Positions 8,253-16,509 of a stretch of DNA of 50,217 nt are shown piece by piece. The translations under genes were made by a program, and so were the position numbers. The stretch spans positions 1 to 50,217 of the forward strand of contig JACPCW010000139.1 of the NCBI GenBank assembly GCA_016184365.1, written 5' to 3'. The stretch's first letter is position 1, and each line of letters starts with the position of its first letter. The DNA comes from Candidatus Rokuibacteriota bacterium (GTDB taxonomy: Bacteria; Methylomirabilota; Methylomirabilia; Rokubacteriales; CSP1-6). The notes under the pieces are model-generated. The model saw only the letters and a program-made list of their open reading frames with translations, was not told the origin of the DNA and did no database searches.

Positions 8253-9029
8253 TTACGTCGCGGGAGGCTCTTCGGCGGCGCCCCGGTAGAACGGCAGCCC
8301 CGCGCGCAGGAGCCACGCGTCGAGCTCCCAGCCGATGAAATCCTCGACGTCGCCCGGCGCGGTCGACGGCAGCAGCTGCACGTCCGCGGCACCCGCGCCG
8401 TCGTGCAGCACCGCCTTCAGGTACACCTTGGTCGGCGCGTCGCCGTCGTCGGCGAGATCGAGCATGTCCCGGGCGCCCTTGGCGACGTACAGCAGCAGGG
8501 GCGTCGGCGCGTCGCCGTCGTGGACGTCCGGCCAGAAGCCGAGCGGGTCGAGGGCATCGCGACCGATGACCGGGATGGGGCCGTGACGCGCGCGAAGCGA
8601 CGTGCGCGTGACCCGGATCGTCGAGTGATTGAGGAGCGTGACGAGCCCGACGTAGATGGCGAGCGCGGCGAACACGGCACCGATGGCCACGCCGACGATG
8701 CCGGACGTGACGGTCGAGACGACCGCGGCGATCGCGAACGCTGCCATCGCGAGCAGGAGATGGCCCCACGAAAACCATCGGTACACCGCGACGATCTCCG
8801 CGTCGCTGCTCCGGACGGTGACACCGGCAGGACGCCGTGCTTGCTCCGCGCGTGGGACAGCGCGCGGCGCTGCCCGTCGCGCCGGCGGACGACGCGCAAC
8901 GTCAGCGGGGGGCCGGGCCGGGTGCTTCGTCGCCGGCCTGGCGGTTGGCCGGTTCGTCGTGCCGCATCGCGGACAATCCCAGGCGTCCGACTCCGCCGCC
9001 GGCACGTAGCCGCAGCGCGCGCAGGGCAT
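8253..9029 (-). CDS. Zinc-ribbon membrane protein, function unknown
   Basis: A 258-aa protein with an N-terminal zinc ribbon (C3, C6, C19, C22), a proline/arginine-rich linker (about 25-70), two closely spaced transmembrane helices (about 88-133) and a ~120-residue soluble C-terminal domain rich in acidic residues. The architecture is that of a membrane-anchored protein with two cytosolic parts. I do not recognise a named family. It is 9 bp downstream of the alpha/beta-hydrolase gene and 14 bp upstream of the methyltransferase, so probably belongs to the same transcript. Confidence 0.7.
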   Translation of the reverse strand: MPCARCGYVPAAESDAWDCPRCGTTNRPTARPATKHPARPPADVARRPPARRAAPRAVPRAEQARRPAGVTVRSSDAEIVAVYRWFSWGHLLLAMAAFAIAAVVSTVTSGIVGVAIGAVFAALAIYVGLVTLLNHSTIRVTRTSLRARHGPIPVIGRDALDPLGFWPDVHDGDAPTPLLLYVAKGARDMLDLADDGDAPTKVYLKAVLHDGAGAADVQLLPSTAPGDVEDFIGWELDAWLLRAGLPFYRGAAEEPPAT

Positions 9030-9038
9030 CGGCGCGCG

Positions 9039-9878
9039 TCAGCTCGGCGCGCCGGCCCAGCGTCCCGCTTCGACGGCGGCGAGAAACTCGGCGGCGTGCG
9101 CGTTGAAAAGTGCCGGCTCCTCGATGTTCGGCGTGTGGCCGCAGTCCGGCAACACCAGGAGACCGGAGTGCGGAATGAGCGCGCGCATCATGAGCGACGG
9201 CTCGACGCACGGCGCGTCCGTGTCGCCGACCATGATGAGGGTCGGCACGCGAAGGGCACGCAGCCCGCTCTCGAGCTCGGTCACGGTCTTCCGCTTGGAC
9301 ATGACCTCGCGCGCCAGGTGCGCGCACGCCAGCGCGTCGTGCTCGGTCGCCAGACGCAGGAACTCGCCGAACCCGCGCGGGTCCTTGCGCTTGAACGTCG
9401 CCCGTTGCGGCAACGCGTCGAAGTTCCGGATGAGCGACGCGATGCCCTCGCGGCCGAGGCCCTCGGCGGTCGCGCGCTGCCCGTTCAGGAATTGCTCGCG
9501 ATTGACCGTGCCCGCGCCGGCGCCCACGAGGATCAGGCTGCGGACGGTGTCCGGGTGCGCGAGCGCGAAGTCGCGCGCGACGTTCGCGCCCATCGAGCAT
9601 CCCCCGAGGTGTATCGGCCCGAGGCCGAGGTGCCTGATGAGCTGGTGGAGATCCGCGACCAGCAGGTCCTGCGAATACTCGGCCGCCGCCTTCGGCACGC
9701 TCGACGGCGGATAGCCGCGATGGTTGTAGGTGACGACACGATGGCGCCGCGAGAAGTACCGGACTTGCGGCTCCCAGGAGCGAAAGTCGCCGCCGAACTC
9801 GTGACTCCAGACGAGCGGCGTGCCTTCCCCGGTGACTTCGTAGTAGAGGTCGACTCCGTTGACGTGCGCGATCGGCAT
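9039..9878 (-). CDS. Alpha/beta hydrolase
   Basis: A 279-aa alpha/beta-fold hydrolase. The nucleophile elbow is GGCSMGA with S95; D221 (or D219) in VGDTDAP and H248 in CGHTPNIEEP complete the triad, and SHEFGG near residues 25-30 is the oxyanion region. Members of this group include 3-oxoadipate enol-lactonase (PcaD), carboxylesterases and meta-cleavage hydrolases; the sequence alone does not choose between them. First gene of the 9878-7447 minus-strand run. Confidence 0.85.
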   Translation of the reverse strand: MPIAHVNGVDLYYEVTGEGTPLVWSHEFGGDFRSWEPQVRYFSRRHRVVTYNHRGYPPSSVPKAAAEYSQDLLVADLHQLIRHLGLGPIHLGGCSMGANVARDFALAHPDTVRSLILVGAGAGTVNREQFLNGQRATAEGLGREGIASLIRNFDALPQRATFKRKDPRGFGEFLRLATEHDALACAHLAREVMSKRKTVTELESGLRALRVPTLIMVGDTDAPCVEPSLMMRALIPHSGLLVLPDCGHTPNIEEPALFNAHAAEFLAAVEAGRWAGAPS

Positions 9879-9944
9879 CGGCGGCTCCTGTCGAGCGGCG
9901 TTGGCGCGCGACAGATACCGCCGCGCCGATCACACTGTCAAGCG

Positions 9945-9972
9945 ACGCGCTAGAACCGACGCGCTAGAACCG
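9945..9972. repeat. 14-bp perfect tandem duplication
   Basis: CGACGCGCTAGAAC occurs twice in tandem. The second copy holds the TAG stop and the last two codons (Arg-Phe) of the beta-barrel gene; the first copy lies just outside it. It is a recent short duplication; no function is evident. Confidence 0.75.
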
Positions 9973-10743
9973 GAGCCCGACCCCCGCGACGATGCCCCAG
10001 TCCGCGGAGCCGTCGGAGAGGCCGCGCATGATGCTGCCCGAGACCTTCACCACCTTCGTCAGCGCGTAGTCGAAGCCGACGCGCAGCTCCAGCGGGTTGT
10101 CCTGGCCCGCGGCGATGGCCGTCGCGCCTTCGAGCTGGGCGAATACGCTGAACGGCGTGGTCACCGCGTACGCGGCGCCGAGCGTCCAGCCGAACGTGTT
10201 GTCGAAGTCCGCGCCGGGGGGCTCGCCGATGAACGTGTACGACAGCGCGGCGTACGGCGTCAGCGGCCCGAACGTCTTGCTCACGTCGCTGCCGAACGTG
10301 ACGTCGAATTCGCCGGTGCCGAGATCCTCGTCCGCGGTCGGGAACTTGATCTTCGCGAATGGTCGCACTTCCGGCAGCGCGCCCTCGTCACGCAGCACGA
10401 GATACGAGCCGCGCGCGAGGATGTCGCCCAGGCCCTGCTCGTCGTCCGTGACGTTGCGCCGCCCGCGCTTCTCGCGCCGCGGTGCCACGCCGGCGCCGGT
10501 GATGTTCACCAGCTGGCTCGACTGGCGGATGTACGGAATGGTGACGCCGAGACCGAGGCGATCGAAGCCCACGCCGGCCGTGAACGGGATGTAGAGCACG
10601 TCCGTGTCCTGTCCGGTGCCGTAGTCGCCGCTCGAGTACTCGATCGCCGTGGAGAAGGACCAGACCGGCCGCTCCTGTGCGAAGACCGCCGGGACCACGG
10701 CGAGCGTGAACACGATGCCGAACACGAGTGCGCGAACGCGCAT
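9964..10743 (-). CDS. Outer-membrane beta-barrel protein
   Basis: A 259-aa exported protein. Residues 1-23 form a signal peptide ending in AVFA before QERPVWSF. The rest alternates polar and hydrophobic residues with repeated aromatic strand ends (AIEYSSGDY, GLGVTIPYI, PYAALSYTFIG, FSVFAQLEGATAI) and finishes VGLRF, the C-terminal Phe recognised by the BAM machinery. It resembles the MetA-pathway/transporter-like porin group. The ATG at 10743 has GGAGG about 6 nt upstream and is preferred to an earlier in-frame ATG at 10791 that would mask the signal peptide. Likely role: outer-membrane channel of unknown substrate. Confidence 0.78.
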   Translation of the reverse strand: MRVRALVFGIVFTLAVVPAVFAQERPVWSFSTAIEYSSGDYGTGQDTDVLYIPFTAGVGFDRLGLGVTIPYIRQSSQLVNITGAGVAPRREKRGRRNVTDDEQGLGDILARGSYLVLRDEGALPEVRPFAKIKFPTADEDLGTGEFDVTFGSDVSKTFGPLTPYAALSYTFIGEPPGADFDNTFGWTLGAAYAVTTPFSVFAQLEGATAIAAGQDNPLELRVGFDYALTKVVKVSGSIMRGLSDGSADWGIVAGVGLRF

Positions 10744-10926
10744 GCTGCCTCCTGCGTGCCCTGGATGAGCGTGTCGGGGGATGGGCTGCAATCGACGCTC
10801 CAGACCGCGAGTGACCGAATGGCGGCCGTTTACGTGTGGACGAGTGTGCTCGCGATGCCGTCATGTCACATCGTGCCGCGCTGGTAGACTACGCGGCGGT
10901 AATGATCCCCGTGCGCCGCATCGGAG

Positions 10927-11058
10927 GAGAACCATGGGGCGTACGGGGACGCGACCGACGTCCTCCGCATCCTCTACGGCCCGTTCGTCTACTTCATGGC
11001 GGTGATGATCGGGCTCACCGGCCTGGTCCATCTCTACCGCGCGGTGAAGCCGCGGTGA
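10927..11058 (+). other. Possible small membrane protein, start not in frame
   Basis: A frame ending at TGA 11056-11058 encodes DATDVLRILYGPFVYFMAVM, then IGLTGLVHLYRAVKPR: one clear transmembrane helix with a positive C-terminal flank. A strong GGAGGAG sits just upstream of ATG 10933, but that ATG is in a different frame; removing two of the four G residues in ATGGGG would join them. Either a frameshift (real or sequencing error) or an unusual start codon is needed. The 421-bp gap 10744-11165 otherwise holds only the next small frame. Confidence 0.35.
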
Positions 11059-11147
11059 TCGAAGGCCTCGTCGGCCTCGCGGTGATGAAGAGCGGCGACC
11101 GCGTCCGCGTGTCGCCGGAGCGCGGCACCGTCGAACGCCTCGGTTAG
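11055..11147 (+). CDS. Very small hypothetical protein (30 aa)
   Basis: GTG start at 11055 overlaps the stop of the preceding small membrane frame (GTGA), giving a 30-aa peptide that ends in MKSGDRVRVSPERGTVERLG. The second half has the alternating pattern of an SH3-like or KOW-like strand pair. Size and GTG start make this uncertain; its support is the stop/start overlap and the absence of any other gene here. Confidence 0.3.
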   Translation: MIEGLVGLAVMKSGDRVRVSPERGTVERLG

Positions 11148-11165
11148 CGGCCGCGACGCGCCCGG

Positions 11166-11735
11166 CTACGCGCCGCTGACGCGTCTGAGCGTGTTCCGGT
11201 CGCGGTGGTGGAAGATCTCGGCGCGCCCGGGCAGCTTCATCTGCGTGTCCTCGTCGTCGCTGAAGCGGCCGTCGCCGCTGACCGTGACGTCGAGCTCGTA
11301 GCGGACCGTCTGGAACTCGCGGTCGAGGAACCGGTTCGAGCAGATGCCGTACGTCGGGGATCCCCGCTCGGCGACGAGCCGGAAGGCACGCGCGTCGGGC
11401 TCCACGGTGCCGCCGGCGATCACGGCCACGCCGCGCGGCACGATGAAGCACCGGAGCACCTGCCGCTCGTGGGCGTCCCAGAGCCAGTAGCCGGCTTCCT
11501 CGTGGAACGGGTTCGGCTCGCCCAGCCGCCACGCGACGGTCGAGTACCGGAGTCCGTAGAGCTCCTGCTCGTGGTTGTTCACGGGCCCCATCGGCTCGAA
11601 CCGGATCCGCTCGCGGAAGCGGTTCGTCTCGACGCCCCGGTCGTCCGCCGGCGCGACGTCGTCGCCCGTGTCGCCTTCCCACACGCCGGCGAGCGCGGCG
11701 AGCGGCCCGAGATATTTCGTGATCGCGTCGTCCAT
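11166..11735 (-). CDS. Nitrobindin-like heme-binding beta-barrel protein (DUF1794/THAP4-like)
   Basis: A 189-aa FABP-like beta-barrel. It opens with LGPLAALAGVWEGDTGDD, the conserved first strand of the DUF1794 family (WxGxG-type), continues with ERIRFEPMGPVNNHEQELYG and HEEAGYWLWD, and ends with EIFHHRDRNTLRRV, where family members carry the proximal heme His. Characterised relatives bind ferric heme and react with NO or peroxynitrite. The gene is isolated, convergent to the small frames and divergent from E1 alpha. Heme binding is inferred from family, not shown. Confidence 0.75.
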   Translation of the reverse strand: MDDAITKYLGPLAALAGVWEGDTGDDVAPADDRGVETNRFRERIRFEPMGPVNNHEQELYGLRYSTVAWRLGEPNPFHEEAGYWLWDAHERQVLRCFIVPRGVAVIAGGTVEPDARAFRLVAERGSPTYGICSNRFLDREFQTVRYELDVTVSGDGRFSDDEDTQMKLPGRAEIFHHRDRNTLRRVSGA

Positions 11736-11863
11736 CGGAGCCCCTCCCGCGTCATTACACGCCAGGCCGGACGACGACGGTATCGGGTCGGGCGTTCATT
11801 TTCGTGGTTCGGAGGCGCTAGCGGATCTTGACACTGCGGCCGGGGCGGCGCAGCCTCGCGGGC

Positions 11864-12847
11864 ATGACGACCCAGCCGACCGAACCGCGGATGGAGCTCG
11901 AGCAGCACCTGCACATGTTCCGGCAGATGGCGAAGATCCGCGCCTTCGAGGAACAGGTGAACGAGCTGTACAAGAGCGCGAAGATGCCGGGTCTCGCGCA
12001 CCTCTACGTCGGCGAAGAGGCCGTGGCCGTCGGCGTCTGCGAGGCGCTGCGCCGCGACGATCTCATCACGAGCACGCATCGCGGCCATGGCCACTGCCTC
12101 GCCAAGGGCGCGGTCGTCAACCGCATGTTCGCCGAGCTGCTCGGCAAGGAGTCGGGCTACTGCCGCGGCAAGGGCGGCTCGATGCACATCGCCGATCCGG
12201 AGACCGGCAATCTCGGCGCGAACGCGATCGTCGGCGGGTCCGCCGGGATCGCCACCGGCGCGGCGCTGTCCGCGAAGATGCGCGGCACCGACCAGGTCGC
12301 CGTGTGCTTCTTCGGCGACGGCGCGCTCGGCCAGGGGCTGCTCTACGAGGCGATGAACATGGCCTCGCTCTGGCAGCTGCCGGTCATCTACGTCTGCGAG
12401 AACAACCTCTACGGCGAATACACGCCGTGCGGCGACACGATCGCCGGCGAGATCCTCGCGCGCGCCCGCGCGTTCGGCATTCACGCCGAGAGCGTCGACG
12501 GCCAGGACGTGCAGGCCGTGAACGCGACGATGCGACGGCTCGTCGAGCGCGCGCGTCGCGGCGAGGGCCCGGCGTTCGTCGAATGCAAGACGTACCGGTA
12601 CTACGGCCACCACGTCGGCGACGTGAACCGCGAGTACCGCACGAAGGACGAAGAGCGCACGTGGATGAGCGAGCACGACCCGCTGCAGACGCTGCGACAG
12701 CGCCTGCTCGCCCAGAAACTCGTCGACGACGGCGTCTTCGAGCGCATCCTCGGCGACGTGAAGGCCGAAATCGACAAAGGCGTCGAGTTCGCGCTGGCCG
12801 CGCCGTATCCCGCACCGGAGCAGGTCACCGAAGACGTCTACGCGTAA
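11864..12847 (+). CDS. Thiamine-diphosphate dehydrogenase E1 component, alpha subunit
   Basis: A 327-aa E1 alpha of a pyruvate or acetoin dehydrogenase complex, which decarboxylates the 2-oxo substrate and loads the acyl group onto E2. The ThDP motif runs from GDGALGQG (151-158) to ENN (179-181); THRGHGHCLAKG and GYCRGKGGSMHI are close to AcoA/PdhA proteins. ATG 11864 is preferred; in-frame ATG 11891 is an alternative. Unusually, E1 beta (28454) and E2 (36051) are not adjacent; instead an FKBP gene follows after 13 bp. Which 2-oxo acid is used cannot be decided. Confidence 0.9.
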   Translation: MTTQPTEPRMELEQHLHMFRQMAKIRAFEEQVNELYKSAKMPGLAHLYVGEEAVAVGVCEALRRDDLITSTHRGHGHCLAKGAVVNRMFAELLGKESGYCRGKGGSMHIADPETGNLGANAIVGGSAGIATGAALSAKMRGTDQVAVCFFGDGALGQGLLYEAMNMASLWQLPVIYVCENNLYGEYTPCGDTIAGEILARARAFGIHAESVDGQDVQAVNATMRRLVERARRGEGPAFVECKTYRYYGHHVGDVNREYRTKDEERTWMSEHDPLQTLRQRLLAQKLVDDGVFERILGDVKAEIDKGVEFALAAPYPAPEQVTEDVYA

Positions 12848-12860
12848 CGGAGTACAGAGG

Positions 12861-13214
12861 ATGGACGAGCAGATCACGAAGACCACGTCGGGGCTCGGAT
12901 ACGTCGATCTCGTGGCCGGCACCGGACCGCAGCCCAAGACGGGTGAGTCCGTGAGCGTGCACTACACCGGCTGGCTCGAGAACGGCCAGAAGTTCGATTC
13001 GTCCCACGACCGCGGCCAGCCGCTGGAGTTTCCCGTCGGGCGCGGCGCCGTCATCGCGGGCTGGGACGAAGGCGTGGGCTCGATGCGCGTCGGCGGCAAG
13101 CGCAAGCTGGTCATTCCCGCGCGGCTCGGATACGGCGATCGCGGCGCCGGCGGGGTCATCCCGCCGGGCGCCACGCTGATCTTCGAGGTGGAGCTGCTCG
13201 GGATCGGTCGCTAG
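12861..13214 (+). CDS. FKBP-type peptidyl-prolyl cis-trans isomerase
   Basis: A minimal 117-aa single-domain FKBP that speeds proline isomerisation during folding. Signature segments are VSVHYTGWLENGQKFDSS, FPVGRGAVIAGWDEGV, MRVGGKRKLVIPARLGYG and IPPGATLIFEVELL. There is no signal peptide, so it is cytosolic. It follows E1 alpha by 13 bp and is probably cotranscribed; its last bases overlap the convergent EamA gene by 4 bp. Confidence 0.93.
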   Translation: MDEQITKTTSGLGYVDLVAGTGPQPKTGESVSVHYTGWLENGQKFDSSHDRGQPLEFPVGRGAVIAGWDEGVGSMRVGGKRKLVIPARLGYGDRGAGGVIPPGATLIFEVELLGIGR

Positions 13215-14065
13215 GGTCGGGGTCGCGCCAGATCCAGCAGCGTGTGCGCGGCGAGGGCGACGAGGATGACGAGGCCGCCGGCGATCGACGTCGCGCCCGG
13301 CTCCTCGCCGAGCGCGAGCCACACCCAGAACGGACCGAGCACCGTCTCCAGCATGCCGATCAACGACGTCTCCGCGACGGGCAGCAGTCGGGCGCCGGCG
13401 GTGAAGAGCAGGAAGCCGGCGCCGAGCTGGCCGATGCCGAAGAGCGCGAGCAGCGCGAGATCCCGCGGTACGACGGCGAACGGCGTCGCCATCGGCAGCA
13501 CCGCGAGGCCGGCGAGCGCCGCGGCGAGGCTCACCGCCGGCGTCATCTGAATGTCGGGGTGCTTGCGCACGAGCACCGTGCCGACCGCGAACGCCGTCGC
13601 CATCGCGATCGCCAGGAGATCGCCCGCGAGTCGTCCAGCGCCGTACGAGCCCGACACCATGACGATGACGCCCGCGACGGCGACCGCCATCGTGACCCAC
13701 GTGCGCGGCCGTACGCGCTCGCCGAGCAGCAGCCAGCCGAGAATGCCGGCGACCCACGGACCGATGGACATCAGGATCAGCGTGTTGGCCACGGACGTCC
13801 GCGCGATCGAGAAAATGAAGCACGTCGAGGCCGTCGCGAGGCACGCAGCGACACCGACCCCCGGCCAGCCGATCCCGCGCCACTGCGCGATGACGCCGCG
13901 CCGGCGGATGACGGCGACGACCGTGATCAGAAAGGCGGCCGCGAAGGCGGAGCGCCACGCCATCGTCGTCCACGCGTCGGTCGTCACGAGGCGGGCGATC
14001 AGCCCGCCGCTGCTCCAGCACGTGGCGGCGCCGGCCACGAGGAGCATTCCGCGCGGGCGAGACAT
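13211..14065 (-). CDS. EamA/DMT-family transporter
   Basis: A 284-aa inner-membrane protein with about ten hydrophobic helices arranged as two EamA repeats; the second shows the family pattern LLPVAETSLIGMLETVLGPF followed by WVWLALGEEPG. Such carriers export amino acids, amines or nucleotides; the substrate is unknown. It starts ATGTCTCGCCCGCGC at 14065 and lies 11 bp downstream of the CoA-transferase gene on the same strand, so is possibly in its operon. Confidence 0.88.
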   Translation of the reverse strand: MSRPRGMLLVAGAATCWSSGGLIARLVTTDAWTTMAWRSAFAAAFLITVVAVIRRRGVIAQWRGIGWPGVGVAACLATASTCFIFSIARTSVANTLILMSIGPWVAGILGWLLLGERVRPRTWVTMAVAVAGVIVMVSGSYGAGRLAGDLLAIAMATAFAVGTVLVRKHPDIQMTPAVSLAAALAGLAVLPMATPFAVVPRDLALLALFGIGQLGAGFLLFTAGARLLPVAETSLIGMLETVLGPFWVWLALGEEPGATSIAGGLVILVALAAHTLLDLARPRP

Positions 14066-14076
14066 CGCGTGCGATT

Positions 14077-15270
14077 CTAAATCGCCCCGTCCTTTCCGAG
14101 CGCCGCGATCTCGTCGTCACCATAGCCGAGCTCGCTCAGGATCTCGCGGCGGTGCTGGCCGAGGAGCGGCGACGGACCGATCGTCGTCGGCGACGCGGAC
14201 AGCTTGACCGGGTTGCCGACGGTCACGTACCGGCCGCGGACGGGATGCTCGACGTCGACGATCATCTCGCGCGCGTGCAGATGCGGGTCGCTCAGGACCT
14301 CGCCCGTGTCGAGACAGGCGCCGCACGGCACGCCGGCGCCGGCGAGGATCTTCATGACGTCGTGCTTCCCGCGGGTCGAGGTCCACGCTTCCACCAGCGC
14401 GTCGACCTCGGCCTTGTGGCGCCAGCGGGCGTCCGCGGTCTCGTAGCGGGCGTCGCCGACGAGATCCTCGCGGCCCATGGCCCGCAGCAGCGGATGCCAC
14501 ATCTGCTGCTGCACGAAGACGAAGACGTAGTCGTTCGGGCCTCCGGGCGCGCAGCGATACGTGGTCCCCGGCACGCCGGCGCCGAGCTGGTTGCCCGTCC
14601 GCTCCATGGGCCGGCCGAGCCGCTGATGGTCGCGGAGGCTCACCCGGATCAGGTTGACCACGGCGTCCTGCATGGACACCTCGACCTGCTGTCCTTCGCC
14701 GGTGGTGTGCCGCTGCATGAGCGCCGCGAGGATGCCGATCACGCAGTGCATGCCGGTGCCGGAGTCGCCGATCGACGGCCAGACATACGTCGGAGGACCG
14801 TCCGGAACGCCGGTGACGGTCATGGCGCCGCCCATCGCCTGGGCGATCGGCTCGTAGCTCTTGTAGTCGCGATACGGCCCGTACGAGCCGAAGCCCTTGA
14901 TCGTCGCGTACACGAGACGCGGGTTGATCTGCCGGAGCGCGGGATAGCCGAAGCCGAGACGCTCGATGACCCCGGGCCCGAAGTTTTCCAGCAGCACGTC
15001 GGCGGTCTTCAGCAGTGAACGGAAGACGTCCGCGCCGCGCGGATGCTTCAGGTTCAGCGTGAGGCTCCGCTTGTTCGCGTTGAAGGCGAGGAAGAAGAGG
15101 CTGTCGGCGTCGGCGCGGTCTGCCATCGCGTGGCGGGCAGGGTCGCCCTTGCCGGGCTCCTCGATCTTGATCACGTCCGCGCCCAGCCACGCGAGCATCT
15201 GGCCGCAGGACGGCCCCGCCTGGTTGTTGGTGAGATCGACGACCCGGATGCCGGTCAGTGCCTTGCTCAT
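14077..15270 (-). CDS. CaiB/BaiF family CoA-transferase (formyl-CoA transferase-like)
   Basis: A 397-aa family III CoA-transferase, which moves CoA between carboxylic acids through an aspartyl-CoA anhydride. The nucleophile is D169 in PSIGDSGTG and Q17 in NNQAGP matches the Gln17 of oxalate/formyl-CoA transferase, so both key residues keep the exact numbering of the model enzyme. Other family marks are LAWLGADVIKIEEPGKGDPAR and NKRSLTLNLKHPRG. It is divergent, with only 42 bp between, from a second CoA-transferase. Specific acids are unknown. Confidence 0.9.
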   Translation of the reverse strand: MSKALTGIRVVDLTNNQAGPSCGQMLAWLGADVIKIEEPGKGDPARHAMADRADADSLFFLAFNANKRSLTLNLKHPRGADVFRSLLKTADVLLENFGPGVIERLGFGYPALRQINPRLVYATIKGFGSYGPYRDYKSYEPIAQAMGGAMTVTGVPDGPPTYVWPSIGDSGTGMHCVIGILAALMQRHTTGEGQQVEVSMQDAVVNLIRVSLRDHQRLGRPMERTGNQLGAGVPGTTYRCAPGGPNDYVFVFVQQQMWHPLLRAMGREDLVGDARYETADARWRHKAEVDALVEAWTSTRGKHDVMKILAGAGVPCGACLDTGEVLSDPHLHAREMIVDVEHPVRGRYVTVGNPVKLSASPTTIGPSPLLGQHRREILSELGYGDDEIAALGKDGAI

Positions 15271-15312
15271 GGGCCGGCATCCTCGCACATCGAAAGGAGT
15301 AAGCTCCGTCCC

Positions 15313-16509
15313 ATGTCCAATCCGCTGCCGCTCGAGGGCCTGCGCGTGCTCGAGCTCGGACACATCGTCGCGGGGCCGTCGGCCGGCTTGCTGTTCGCGG
15401 ATCTCGGCGGCGACGTCATCAAGGTCGAGCGGCCGGGCGAAGGGGATCAGGCGCGCGGGATGCCGGCCGGCAACTCGGCGAACTTCCACTTCCTGAACCG
15501 GAACAAGCGCAGCGTCACCATCGACCTCAAGGGCTCGCGCGAAGGCCGCGAGCTCTTCCTGCGGCTCGCGAAGGGCTCCGACGTGGTGATCGACAACTTC
15601 GGATACGGCGCCGTCGAGGGCCTCGGCCTCGGCTACGACGTGCTCGCCCGCGCGAATCCGCGGCTCATCTATCTCGCGCTCAAAGGGTTCCTGCCCGGGC
15701 CGTACGAGGCGCGGCCGTTCCTCGACGAGCTCGCGCAGATGTCGGCCGGCCTCGCGTTCATGACCGGGCCGCGCGGCACGCCGATGCGCGCCGGCGCCTC
15801 GGTCGTCGACGTCGGCGCCGCCGCGTACGGCGTCATCGCCGTGCTCGCGGCGCTCCAGCAGCGCGAGCGCACCGGCGTCGGCCAGAAGATCACCGCCGGC
15901 CTCTACGAGACGACCGTGTACCTCGTCGGGCAGTGGCTCGCGAGCTTCGCCGCCACCGGCGAGCCGTCGGTGCCGATGGCGGAGATGCGCCAGGGCACGC
16001 GGATGGGCTGGGGCGTCTATCAGCTCTTCACGGCGAAGGACGGCGAGCAGGTCTTCATCGGCATCACCTCGAACGGCCACTGGGAGCGGTTCTGCCGGGA
16101 GTTCGCGCTCGACGATCTGCTCGCCGACGAGCGGCTCGACGACAACGGCAAGCGCGTCGCGGCGCGCGGCTGGCTGCCGGCGCGCATCGCCGGAGAGATG
16201 CTCAGGTATTCGAGCGCGGAGATCGCCGAGCGGCTCGAGCGGGCGCGCGTGCCGTTCGCGCCGCTGCGCCGGCCCGATCAGCTCGTGGACGATCCGCACC
16301 TGAACGCGGCCGGACAGTTCCTCGACACGCCGCTGCCCGGCGGCGGCGTCGCGAAGCTGCCGAAGATGCCGGTCAGGAGCACCGCGTACGACTTCCGCCT
16401 GGACCGCGCCGCGCCCGGGCTCGGCGAGCACACGCGCGAGGTGCTCCAGGAGTTCGGTCTGACGAAGGACGACATCGACGCGCTGGCGTCACGGAGGGTG
16501 ATCGGATGA
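15313..16509 (+). CDS. CaiB/BaiF family CoA-transferase
   Basis: A 398-aa family III CoA-transferase with the nucleophilic Asp at 166 (SVVDVGAA), LGGDVIKVERPGEGDQAR and NKRSVTIDLKGSREGREL. The position of Gln17 is His in this protein (ELGHIVAGP), so the active site differs from the divergent paralogue at 14077. AAAGGAG lies about 13 nt upstream of the ATG. Its stop overlaps the ATG of the HMG-CoA-lyase-like gene (ATGA). The pair recalls CoA-transferase/lyase modules in which an organic acid is activated and then cleaved, as with citramalate or itaconate. Confidence 0.9.
   Translation: MSNPLPLEGLRVLELGHIVAGPSAGLLFADLGGDVIKVERPGEGDQARGMPAGNSANFHFLNRNKRSVTIDLKGSREGRELFLRLAKGSDVVIDNFGYGAVEGLGLGYDVLARANPRLIYLALKGFLPGPYEARPFLDELAQMSAGLAFMTGPRGTPMRAGASVVDVGAAAYGVIAVLAALQQRERTGVGQKITAGLYETTVYLVGQWLASFAATGEPSVPMAEMRQGTRMGWGVYQLFTAKDGEQVFIGITSNGHWERFCREFALDDLLADERLDDNGKRVAARGWLPARIAGEMLRYSSAEIAERLERARVPFAPLRRPDQLVDDPHLNAAGQFLDTPLPGGGVAKLPKMPVRSTAYDFRLDRAAPGLGEHTREVLQEFGLTKDDIDALASRRVIG

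Noticed and set aside
11827..11832. TTGACA as a -35 box for E1 alpha
   Set aside because: No acceptable -10 hexamer occurs 16-19 bp downstream; the sequence there is almost pure G/C.
15313..16509. Second CoA-transferase as an inactive paralogue because Gln17 is His
   Set aside because: The nucleophilic Asp166 and the rest of the fold are intact; the Gln17 position varies among family members.
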